The notes under the pieces are model-generated. The model worked only from the letters and a program-made list of their open reading frames with translations. It had not been told where the DNA came from and did not search any database. A stretch of DNA of 64,000 nt from Brassica napus (Eukaryota; Streptophyta; Magnoliopsida; Brassicales; Brassicaceae): NCBI RefSeq assembly GCF_020379485.1, contig NC_063436.1, forward strand, positions 27,960,423 through 28,024,422, given 5' to 3'. A program made the position numbers and the translations under genes. Positions 10,864-21,237 of the stretch are shown one piece after another. How positions within the stretch are numbered: the first letter of the stretch is position 1; the number at the start of each line of letters is the position of its first letter.

Positions 10864-11021
10864 AACGAGAGTGGTGAATGACTTTGTCAATTCTTTTTCC
10901 TCTTTATTAAAATTATTGTTCTTATTTTGGTGTCATGCACCAAGGATGAGATGGAGAGTGAGTTTAAGGAAGTTCAAGTGGGCTGATTAATTGTACAAGA
11001 ATTGAAATCAGTTGTTCATGT

Positions 11022-11256
11022 AAACTGTTACTGAGAGCGTTGTCGGTCGGTAATTTCCAACGGACCAGACTAGGTCGGTCGGTAATTTCCGACGGACCAG
11101 ACTAGGTCGGTCGGTAATTCCTGGCGGATTTCCCTGCAAAGGTTTTTGTTTGGAAATCTGCTGGGAAAATGTCCATTGGGAATCTGTGCGGAACGACCAG
11201 TCCCGACAGATTCTCGATGTATTTGTCCACTGGGATTCGCGCGTTTTCAGGTAGTG
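11022..11256. mobile_element. fragment of a CACTA-like element
   Basis: Absent from the paralogous block near 15715. The right end, read on the minus strand, starts CACTACCTGAAAACG, resembling the CACTA family terminus. Inside are 32-base tandem units rich in GGTCGG and CCGACGG (11043-11130), resembling CACTA subterminal repeats. The left terminus is not recognisable, so it is probably truncated. Confidence 0.45.
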
Positions 11257-11723
11257 CCACTACATATGATTTCCAATCAAGAACACTCACGAAGGTTTGG
11301 TTATGTAAAATCAGTAGAACGATTAATCTAATACAAAACTGGACTTGCTGTTGTTGACACAGGAGTTGATGATTGTAAGAAAATGCGTTCACACAAGCCT
11401 ATATGAGATGCATCTTATCAACCAAGATAGTCGAACACAATTAAACAAGGCGGAAGTGTGATGTACTGATGTTTCGAAGTTAGGGGATTATGAGTTGATC
11501 AAAATCAAAAATGTAATAGATGAATGATCAGACAAGGATTGAAGATGGTAAACGAACAAATATTGTAGGCATATATTATGTTTATAAAAGCTTTCTTGTT
11601 GCTTTTTCTATATTACTTTGGGTGTTTACATCAGTATACTAGAGGGTCGACTATGACTAAAACCACTACTAAAACAATTATAACTGCAAAAGTCGTTCAA
11701 GCATACCATTTTTTTGCTAACCA

Positions 11724-12902
11724 TCAAATCGAGACTACACAACTCATGAACCAACACCACTCGTGGACAGAATTAGCCCATTCTATCTTACCCCAAACAT
11801 CACTTCCACGCTTCTCTAATGCAATTTTCGCGCACCATATTCTCCTTTCAGTTTTTTCGTTGTCTATTTCAAAATCGGGGACCCACATAACTAAAAGTTT
11901 CCCACCAAGGTTGTGTATTCGAAGCATAGGCCGCCATGCTAAGCCACATGTTCTATGCATGCGCAATAGTTCCATATCTGAACCCTTGACATCTATCCAG
12001 TCTCTAGTTTTGGAGTCATACCATTTGCAATAACCGGAGTGTGTAAAACAATACATTACATCCTCTATTACACACCAATCCTTTATAAATTTGAAGCCCC
12101 GCCGGTGGGTCTCCACAACTTCCCACCTACTTTCTTGCGGGTCATAAGCATAGCTCTTATCTTCAGCAATTGCGTAAATCTTTCCTTTAAATACATTAAT
12201 CTCAAACCAACGGCTGTCAAACTCGTAGGCTCCAAGGCTCCGCAATTGTCTCCAAGTCTGAGTCTTTATGTCCAACACTTCTATCCAAGCCAGAGACTCG
12301 TTGATCCCCGAACGTCCCATCACGTATATTTTCTCGTCGAGTAAAAACGCATCCACACACCACCGAGCCACCAACATACTAGGGCCATCACGCCAAGTGT
12401 GAGTACAACAATCAAGAATACGAACAGCTGAAGACGGAGCCTCGTAAGTTCCACCGATTACGTAGAGTTCCGAACCAACCGCTACTAAAGTACAATATGG
12501 TTCGAGGAAAGGATTACAAGAAGAAGGTACCGGAAACAACGAATAGTCATCATGTGGAAGAAGATGATCGTCGTCGTCTTTGGTTAGAGTTTCATCGACA
12601 GGTCTCATCCAAAGAGTGAACCATTTAGAAGGTTGGTCTTCGTAATGTTTTAGGCAGACATAGAGACATGGTTCGGTGGTTCTGATGTGTGAACGTGTCT
12701 TGTACAGTTCAGGAGAAGAGAGGAGAGAGTGGAATCTCTTGGAGACAAGAGAGAGACTAGGGTAGTTGCATCTAGAGACACGGGCAAGAATGTTCTCAGA
12801 TATTTCATGTGGGAGTGAAGAAAACGATTGAGATTGTAGATTCAGCGGTGGTGGAAGGTTGGTGTTCTTGTTTCCCTGCAGCTGTTCATCGTCGCTGTTC
12901 AT
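11724..12902 (-). CDS. F-box/kelch-repeat protein
   Basis: Single-exon gene of 392 residues. F-box proteins of this type join SCF ubiquitin ligases through the N-terminal F-box and recognise substrates through C-terminal kelch repeats. The F-box spans about residues 28-72 (SSLPHEISENILARVSR, then LVSKRFHSLL). Kelch motifs include ELYVIGGTY, RILDCCTHTW and KIYVMGR with the paired Gly and spaced Tyr/Trp. It resembles the large At4g39550-type F-box/kelch group; the substrate is unknown. No stop or frameshift interrupts it. It is the intact member of a tandem pair; the other copy is at 16195-23082. F-box/kelch genes are not expected at this place from synteny. Confidence 0.9.
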   Translation of the reverse strand: MNSDDEQLQGNKNTNLPPPLNLQSQSFSSLPHEISENILARVSRCNYPSLSLVSKRFHSLLSSPELYKTRSHIRTTEPCLYVCLKHYEDQPSKWFTLWMRPVDETLTKDDDDHLLPHDDYSLFPVPSSCNPFLEPYCTLVAVGSELYVIGGTYEAPSSAVRILDCCTHTWRDGPSMLVARWCVDAFLLDEKIYVMGRSGINESLAWIEVLDIKTQTWRQLRSLGAYEFDSRWFEINVFKGKIYAIAEDKSYAYDPQESRWEVVETHRRGFKFIKDWCVIEDVMYCFTHSGYCKWYDSKTRDWIDVKGSDMELLRMHRTCGLAWRPMLRIHNLGGKLLVMWVPDFEIDNEKTERRIWCAKIALEKRGSDVWGKIEWANSVHEWCWFMSCVVSI

Positions 12903-13814
12903 CTTCAGCGGAAACTGCTGATGAGATAAGTTACAAATTTTTTTTTTTGCTAAGGAGATAAAAACTAAAATTTATGTTAAAGAATACACCATTAGGTCAA
13001 GTTTATTTATATGTTTAGTTTTTTTTTCCAAAATAAATACAAGGTGTTATTTAAAAAAATTAAATCCAACTATAATCTGTTGTTATTCAATAAGAACTTA
13101 AAATTTTAAATTATGCATTATTAATTCTTAAATCCTAATTCTCAAAAAAATTCTTAAATCTGATGTTATTTAATTAAAGTTTAAAATATTAAATTAAATT
13201 AAATCTAATGTTATTAAAAAGTAATTGATTTTAATTATATATATATATATATATATTTATTTGAAATCAAGTCCAATAGATTTTCATGAATTTATAACAA
13301 AATCTAAAGTATATCCTATAATATTATTTGGAAATATGTTTCTTACGTGTCGCGATCAAGTTAATTCTCATGGTGGTTAATTGAAAATATCTTTAATGAA
13401 ATAAAAGTACTATATATATTTCCATTATTAGAATTTTGATCTCCTTTTCCTTTTATATAGTTTTTAGTCAGATTTTGAAGTTTAACTTTTCCTTATATTG
13501 GTTTCCAAATCACAATGATTTATATATATATACTTCACAATGATTTCATAAAAAAGAGAGTTCACAAAAACAAATGAGCTTAATTTTTTTTTAAAACAAT
13601 TATCTTTAGAACATAATCTCAACCAACATACACTATATTATGTTCTACTATTTGTTTGAATATTGGAAAGATAACTAAAATAGTTTTATTCTAAATACAA
13701 TTAAATATGTGTAATATTTTTATTATAAATAGTTTAACCCGATTTTTTTTTTAAATTAGAACTGAAAACAACTATAGTTAATTTGGATGAATAGTTGTAA
13801 CTTGTAAGTTAATA
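12903..13814. other. AT-rich F-box promoter side and intergenic DNA
   Basis: Upstream flank of the intact F-box gene (gene on the minus strand). It contains repeat-like AAATCTGATGTTATT units at about 13070-13270 and an (AT)n run at about 13237-13254. No gene seen. Confidence 0.4.
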
Positions 13815-14768
13815 CTAGATTTTGACCCGCGCTTAAAAGCGCGGATTTGTTTTCAAAATTTAATATATATTTAAATAAATTTCTACATAATATATATAGT
13901 GTATAGGTTGTGTACATTTATCCGAAATCGGGAACTAAACTATAGCAAACTGAAGAAGAAAAACGAAAACTACATTAAACTGACTTTCATAAATAATCGA
14001 GCAAATCCTATATCTTTAGAACCAAAAAACTGAAATAAATCGTGAAACATTGAAATGGTACGAAAAAAACATTTTATTTTTGAAAATGATTTAACTCCTT
14101 TTAGTAGGAATACATATGTAGTTTATTGACGAATTAAGATATAATCATTGTTTTCATATTTGATTCAGACCTGCAATTGGACCAGTAAACTAGTGGCCGT
14201 ATATAATATGGACTGGCTTATATTCTTCATGTAAATTCTATCATGATTATACCAACTGATATGTTTTCACAAAATTCAGATTTAAGAAAAACCTATTAAT
14301 TAAAAATCTGATAAAACCAAAAATCATGCCATTAACCCGTGAACCAACACAGGTTGACCCGATAAAAACTTAGAAAATTTTGATAATATTTTTTAAAAAA
14401 TTGATTATAATTCTCATATATTTTATAATAATACGAAAAATTTAAAAAACTATTTGATTTGTCATCTATGTACGTAAGATTTGTGTAGATGAGAATGGGG
14501 CTTACCAATTATGAATGACAAAATCTTCAATAATTTTAATGATAGCGTGAATTCGCAAGCATATTCTCGTTTAAAAATATTGTAAATTATATGATTAACT
14601 CATAAGAGTAAAAATAGGTGAATGATATGGTATATAATGTTATTGAATATTGAGTTACTTATGGTTAGAGATAAATAAGGAAATACAAAAAAATATTAAT
14701 CTAATGAAAGGGTCCAACAATCTTTTATAAGTAGATTTTTCAGAATGTTTCTCTTTTAATATTATAGA
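13815..14768 (-). mobile_element. non-autonomous Helitron (954 bp)
   Basis: On the minus strand the 5' end reads TCTATAATATTAAAAGAG, close to the TCTATACTATTAAAAG start common in Brassicaceae Helitrons. The 3' end has a GC hairpin (CCGCGC-TTTTAA-GCGCGG) followed by GTCAAAATCTAG and a flanking T, matching the CTRRT terminus. Insertion is between A and T, and there is no target-site duplication, as expected. No Rep/helicase ORF is present. Confidence 0.8.
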
Positions 14769-15542
14769 TACCCATAATATGATTAAGCGGAGTAATCCAA
14801 ATTTTCTACTTAAAATCAAAGTCTAATTAAAATAGCAACATATTATTATCTATAATAATATTCCATTGATTTTTATACATATAAAAAAAATGAAACGACA
14901 AGTACTATAAATAAGTTATTTTGTAAAATTTATATATGTTCATGAGCTTTCAAAAAATTATTGTTATTTCATTTTATGTAAATCTTAATAGATTTCACTT
15001 TAGTTTATTCATGAAAATAACATATATCAATTCATGCATAATTTTACAAAAAGATATTTGCTAATCTAAGACATTAAACCAAATTAAACAACACTAACAA
15101 AACTTAATCAAAAATCAAACTTATTTAGAACAAAAAATGGTTTAGTTTGAAGAAGTAGATGTAACCTATCATACTCAAATGATAAGAGAACCAACCAAAT
15201 AATATATACACAAAATTGTATATATAACTAAAAATAATTAAATTATATTATTTAAATAATATTTATACATATAAATGACAAAATAAAATAATATTTTTAA
15301 ATCTACGTACCTAAAATATTTTTCATTCTTCTTGATTTTTCTGCTTAAAACTTGAAGATTTTCTCATAACACTATACTTTATTGTGCATTTCCATTGTAA
15401 TGAAATGAGGTACACATAGAAATGAAAACGAAATGTGTGTTGATGAGGAAGCCGTTGCTTTGCGAGTTTGTCAGCTACCATATTGCCTTCTCTTCTTATC
15501 CAATCAAATTAAACCTTTTCAAGTTGTCAAACACAACAAATC
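14769..15542. other. AT-rich intergenic region
   Basis: About 75-80 percent A+T by eye. A short frame starting at 15433 runs into the duplicated block but has no known domain. No gene supported. Confidence 0.4.
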
Positions 15543-16986
15543 ATGCATCATAGATTTTGAAGAATGGAGAATGAAACTGATGCACAGGAAAGCAACGAGC
15601 GTGAATGCTTTGTCAATTGTTCTTTATTTGGTGTTATACACCAAGGATGAGATGGAGAGTGAGTTTAAGGAAGTTCATGTGGGTTGATTAATTGTACAAG
15701 AATTTAAATCAGCTTTCCACTATATATGATTTCCAATCAAAACACTCACGAAGGGTTACTGATATAAAAACTAGAGATTAATCTAATACAGTTATACAAA
15801 GCTGGAGTCGCTGTTGTTGTCACTGATGATTGTAAGGAATATAATTCCTTCACAACTTCAGACATGAGATGCATCTCATCATCGAAGATAGTCGAAATTC
15901 AAAGTGTGAAGTTTCAAAGCAAGTGGGTGGATTATGCTTGATTATTAAATCCAAAGGGTAACATATGAGAGATCAAACATGGATCGAAGATGGTAAAAGA
16001 CCAAACATGGATCGAAGATGGTAAAAGAACAAACACAAAGGCATATATTATGTTTATAAAAGCTTTCTCGTTGCTTTTTAATATTGTGTTTGGGTGTTTA
16101 TATCAGCATACTAGAGGGTCTCTACTATGACTAGAACCACTAACACCATAATAACTGCAAAAGTCGTTCGAGCATACCACTTTTTAAGTAACCATCAAAT
16201 TGAGACTATACAACTCGAGAACCAACGCGACTCGGATACACTATTATCCCATTCTATCTTACCCCAGACTTCACTTTCACGCTTCTCTAATGCGATCTTC
16301 GCGCACCATATTCTCCCTTCAGGTTCTCATTTGTTTCTTTCGGACTCAGGGATCCACATAAATAGAAGTTTCCCACCAAGGTTGCGTACTTCATGCACCC
16401 ATGACCACACTAAGCTACTTTTTCTATGCATGCGCAATGCTTGGATATCCGAACCCATGACATCTATCCAGTCTCCAGCTTTGGAGTCATACCACATGCA
16501 ATAACCGGAGCGTGAAAAACAATACATTACATCCTTAATCACACACCAATCATTTATATATCTGAAGTTCTTGTGTGTCTCCACAACTTCCCACCTACTT
16601 TCTTGTGTGTCATAAGCATAGCTCTTCTTTTCAGCAATTGTGTACATCTTTCCTTCAAACACATTAGTCACAAACCAATTGCTGTCAAACTTGTCGACTC
16701 CATGGATCCGCAGGTGTCTCCAAGTCTGAGTTTTTATGTCCAACACTTCCATCCAATTATGCTGAGACTCGTCGCTCCCCCAACGTCCCATCACATATAT
16801 TTTCAAATCGAGTAAAAACGCATTGGCACGCGTCCAATACCACCTAGGCATCAACATACTAGGGCCATCACGCCACGTGTGCGTCCGACAATCAAGAATA
16901 CGGACAGCTGAAGACGGCGCATTGTAAGTTCCACCGATTACGTAGAGTTCGAAACCAACAGCTACTGAAGTATAAAATAGTTCTAG

Positions 16987-16991
16987 AATAG
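16987..16991. repeat. LTR element target-site duplication, left copy
   Basis: AATAG, repeated at 22741-22745 directly after the 3' LTR. Five bases is the usual length for LTR retrotransposons. Confidence 0.93.
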
Positions 16992-18198
16992 TGATATATG
17001 GTGTTTTATACATCTTGTATATATGCTTTTAAATTGGTTTTCAAGTCTTTATCGAGTCTTCCTAGTCCTTTTCGAGTCATTACAGGTCTGGAGTTGCATT
17101 GGATGGGAGATGAACCAGCTGGAACAAAAGAGACAGAAAACAGTGCAATTTGGTGATTTTCACGCAGAACAGTCTTGGTGACTATTCCGGATAGCGGAGC
17201 AACCCGAGTGACTGTTCCGAGGGAGTGTTCCAGCGGCAGAGATTTTTAAGGAAACAACAACCTATTTCGAGATTTGCCCTAATCTCTCTATTTTCTCTCC
17301 CAGCCGCCTGTGGTTTTGATATATCTTCTTTTTCTGTTTTTCCTTATTATACTACGCTGTTTTTGGGAGAAGAAACCAGACCTTAGAGTTGGAGACTTGT
17401 GATTTGATACTTTGTAAAGGGAGAAGGATCCATCTCTCTCACCATAGAGAAGAACCCCCTGAACCCTTATTCTATTTTATCTATACATGTTTTATTCAGT
17501 CTCTGTCTCTGTGTTTTCTTGCTCCATGGCTGAGTAGTCAGCTTGCTTAGTCTAGGGTGTTAGGGTGTTAGATCCGTGAGCTTGACATAAATAAGTTATA
17601 AATCGATTGTCTTCATTCACTGTTGTTCTTAAGGCTTGCATCAAGTTAACCACTTAGTGCCTGATTCTAGGTTTAATCTATTCATCAAAAGTGTTATAGG
17701 TTGCTAGACATAACTTGAATGAGCATTGCATCCCTAACCAGCGAAAGTAGATGTTAGGGTGTTTTGTGAACATATCGGACTTGACCTCTATTGCTTGTTG
17801 TCGCATCTTGATCCAAACGAGAGTTTAGGTATCAAGATCGATCAGCATAGGGGGCAGTTCCACGACAGTGGGCTGTTCTACTTGAGTGATCCGAGTTCTA
17901 GACTTGCTCTTAATTAAACTTGAATAATTGTTTGGCTCACACTTGCTTAACACCCGATCAAACCACCCTAGGCTAGCATTTTAATCATCTGAAATCTTTA
18001 ATTAATCTTGTTACTTGCTTTTTACGTTACCACAAACTTTAAAACCCTCATATTGTTTTAGCTTGATATTGATCCCATAAAGATAAAGTGTAATAGTTGG
18101 TCTCTGTGGATTCGATCCTAAAGTGCTACATCGACATACCATTCGATTGTGGTAGTGTGCACATTAGGTTATTTGGTGTGCGTATACACGTAATATCA
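16992..18198 (+). repeat. 5' LTR (1207 bp)
   Basis: Starts TGATATATGG and ends GTAATATCA. By eye only two substitutions separate it from the 3' LTR once the MITE is removed. It includes a promoter-like CT-rich stretch and GTTAGGGTGTTAG repeats. Confidence 0.93.
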
Positions 18199-18201
18199 AA
18201 T

Positions 18202-18219
18202 TGGCGCCGTTGCCGGGGA
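18202..18219 (+). other. primer-binding site, tRNA-Asp
   Basis: TGGCGCCGTTGCCGGGGA is the reverse complement of the 3' end of plant tRNA-Asp(GTC) as I recall it (TCCCCGGCAACGGCGCCA). It lies three bases after the 5' LTR, the normal place for minus-strand priming. Confidence 0.88.
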
Positions 18220-18310
18220 CCATTTTTTTACCTTTATTTTTCGGTTATTTATTTAGTCTAAGACCTCTAACTTGCCTTATCCTTTTTGTTGCAGCTAATG
18301 TTCCAGGTGC

Positions 18311-20587
18311 ATGACCAGTAGACATACTCGGAGAAACGCACAAGGAGAGTTAGTTACATTTACCAACCAGGAGCTAGCAAGGTTAGAAAGAACAAATCGT
18401 CAACAGCTAAGGCAAACTGACACCACTATGGGTGATCACGCCAATCAGGATGATCTCGCTGCGGCTATGGCACTCATGCAGCAGCAGATGCAACAAATGC
18501 AGCAGACCATCCAAGCTCAGCAGGATGCTGCTGAACAGGCTGCTCTCGCGCAGCAGGAACAACAGGCGCAGACTGTTCCAATCGGGCAGAGAAACCTTCC
18601 GCGTAACATCCCTACTACGCGCTCTGCCATTGTTCCTCCACTCTGCACCAGGCAGGACTTCGAGATCAAGCCTGCTTTGATCGGTCTAGTACAGAGAAAA
18701 ATGTTCTCTGGTCTCTCTACAGAAATTCCAATGGAGCATATTGAGAGCTTCGAAAAAGTCTGCAGTTTCACTCGCGTGAATGGTGTTCCACCAGACTACA
18801 TCACGTGCATGTTATTCCCATTCTCTCTTGATGGAAAAGCTGCACGGTGGTTGAACTCTCTCCCTACCGGCTCTCTCACTTCATGGGAACAGGTCCGATC
18901 AGCGTTCCTCAGCCATTTATACTCTAAGGCGAGAACAGCTGCATTGAGGAACAAGATCACCTCCTTCAGACAGCTCACTGATGAGCTTTTCTGCGACGCA
19001 TGGGAGCGCTTCAATGACTATCGCAGAGAATGTCCTCACCATGGATTTGATGATGATTATATCCTGGACATTTTCTATGATGGAGTGGACTGGAAATACC
19101 AAGGTGCTCTAAACTCTGCGAGCAATGGAGACTTCATGACTCAAACCACTGCTGGAGCGTTTAAGCTGATTGAGAATATGGCTGCTAGCTCAGCTAATAA
19201 GAAAGAGGAGAGTGATTGCTCCAAGAAAGGAAACAGTTCTGACGCCCAGAAAATAGATGAGCTGACTGCCAAGGTTGACCAGCTACTGAAAAACAACCAA
19301 GGGCACGTTTTCAGCATGGAACAACCTACGGCCGGGCATATTCAGAACCAGAACCAGCGACAACCGCAGAGCAATCCGCATGCTGTTCCAGCTACCGGGA
19401 ACAGTCAACCAGATGAGCTGCAAGGTCTGGGTATGATGATGCAACAGCTGTTGCAGGGTCAGCAGGTTCAGGCCAAGGTGTTGAATCAGGTAACCACAGA
19501 AATTGACACCAGGATGGGCAACATGTTCACTGAGCTGAATAACAAGTATGACAATCTTGCGATCCATATGAGAAAGATCGATGTTCAGCTTGCTCAAACA
19601 GCTGAGAGTTTCAAGAGGCAACAAGAGACGCTCCCTGGAAGAACTGATAAAAATCCTAGGACTGAGCACTGTAATGCAATAGAGCAGCCGTTCGCTGAGA
19701 CTGCTCCAGACGCAGAAGAGAGAGCAGAGCAGTCTGCTAGCTCTGGAGTGACTGCTCCTAGCGAACCTGCTGAGACTCCACCATCTCGAGTCTATGTTCC
19801 CAAGGTTCCCTATCCAATTCCACCTAGACATCTGATGGATCCCATTAGTGAAGAGCAGCTGATAGGTTTTAACAAGATGGTGAGAAGGCTTCCTAAAGAA
19901 CTTGCATTCGAAGATGCTCTCCAGATTCGTCCATTGCTCCAGTTCTTTAAACACTGTAGAGAGACTCAAGAGGAGATCAAGGTCCTCTATACCAGAGCAC
20001 TGTCTACGCCAGCACTGAAGGTATTGCCTAAGGTTGATGATCCTGGAAAGTTTGTTTTCCCATGTTCCATCGCAGGAACAACCTTCACGGACGCTCTTTG
20101 TGACTCTGGTTCTTGTGTGAATCTCATCTCAAAGGCTATTGTAGACGATTTGGGAATTGCTGATGTTGAGCGTTCTCAGTTGACCCTGACCTTTGCAAAC
20201 TCTTCCAGAGCAGTCCCATATGGAACCATCCGCAGCCTTCATGTTCAAGTAGGGGAATGCATTGTTCCTGCTGAGTTTCAGGTTGTTGAGATGAACAAAG
20301 ATCATGAGATGCCTTTGATATTTGGAAGGACATTCATGGCTACTGTTGGAGCAACCATCGATATGCCCAACAAGAGAGTCTGCTTCTCCAACATCAACAA
20401 GAAAGTTTTCTACAAGGCTGTACCCACCAGATCTTCCTCATCACACGCCTCTCGCATCTCAGTGTTTGATGTAGAAAAGCTAAAGGTTGTTCCAGAGAAG
20501 GAGCATGGTGATAAGGGTGAGAGCAGACTGTTCTTTGATGAAGATCCTAGCACTGATCCTTCTTCGTCACATCACCATATCAGTCTT

Positions 20588-20625
<38 letters not shown>

Positions 20626-20638
20626 GAGATTAATGTGA
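18311..20638 (+). CDS. Gag polyprotein with retropepsin-like domain
   Basis: 775 residues. The N-terminus is Gln-rich (about residues 55-90). A retrotransposon gag domain follows at about 130-300, with LFPFSLDGKAARWLNSLP and WERFNDYRRECPHHG. A low-complexity linker comes next, then a retropepsin-like fold at about 585-690 with the catalytic-type triplet in LCDSGSCVNLIS and the later LIFGRTFM. The frame then runs into a pure A36 tract at 20589-20624, read as poly-Lys, and stops soon after. Pol domains that should follow are missing. The role is virus-like particle formation for trans-mobilisation. The natural C-terminus is uncertain because of the homopolymer. Confidence 0.9.
20589..20624 (+). 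repeat. A36 homopolymer inside the gag ORF
   Basis: Thirty-six consecutive A residues. It marks the place where coding sequence gives way to the non-coding remainder and may be the scar of the event that removed pol. Confidence 0.9.
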
Positions 20639-20639
20639 T

Positions 20640-21223
20640 GGAGAAGGGGAAGAAAGAAAAAGAAACATGGAGCCACTGGAAAGGTCGAGCAAGAAGTTGG
20701 TACCAAGTATTGAAGAGTGTGTAGAGGAAAGTAGAAAGCAGAACAATCAGTTGCCTGTTCCGTCATCAGAACAGTCGCACCAGATAGAGCAAAAACGAGT
20801 AGAGGCTGTGGACATCAATGGATCTATCCTCTCTTGCCATTTTGTGTGATATCCTGCATCCTCTTCAATGAAATGGTAGCCCCTAAACACTCTTAACTCC
20901 ACCATTAAATAGCATGTTCCACACCTAGACCGTCTACCCTGAATGATGCCTATGATGAGAAGCTCACGCTACTCTTAAATGAATATAGGGAGTTCTGTCT
21001 CGATAGTGTTGCTTTTTCAGGTTTGAGATGAAGAGTATGGAGCCGATTTTTGAACAGCAGTCAGTGGGGTTCCGGTAAGGGTGTGTTGTCCTAGTTTTAC
21101 TGCTTGTATGGTTCAGAGATTCGTGGTTAAAGTATGGTTGCTGAGAATAGGAGAGTTCCCACACTTTCAAACCTTTCTCCCTGTTCTTGATACTTGATAT
21201 TGTTTGAGGACAAACAAGGATCT
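20640..21223 (+). other. non-coding internal 3' region of the LTR element
   Basis: Short frames only. TGTTTGAGGACAAACAAGG just before the polypurine tract resembles the 3' end of Athila-type internal regions. Confidence 0.5.
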
Positions 21224-21237
21224 AAGTCTGGGGGAAT
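21224..21237 (+). other. polypurine tract
   Basis: AAGTCTGGGGGAAT directly precedes the 3' LTR and would prime plus-strand synthesis. Confidence 0.75.

Noticed and set aside
15433..15687. 84-codon frame as a gene
   Set aside because: No domain, AT-rich promoterless context, and only its end is shared with the other duplicated block.
18202..18219. tRNA gene
   Set aside because: Only the 18 bases complementary to the tRNA-Asp 3' end are present, directly after an LTR; this is a primer-binding site.
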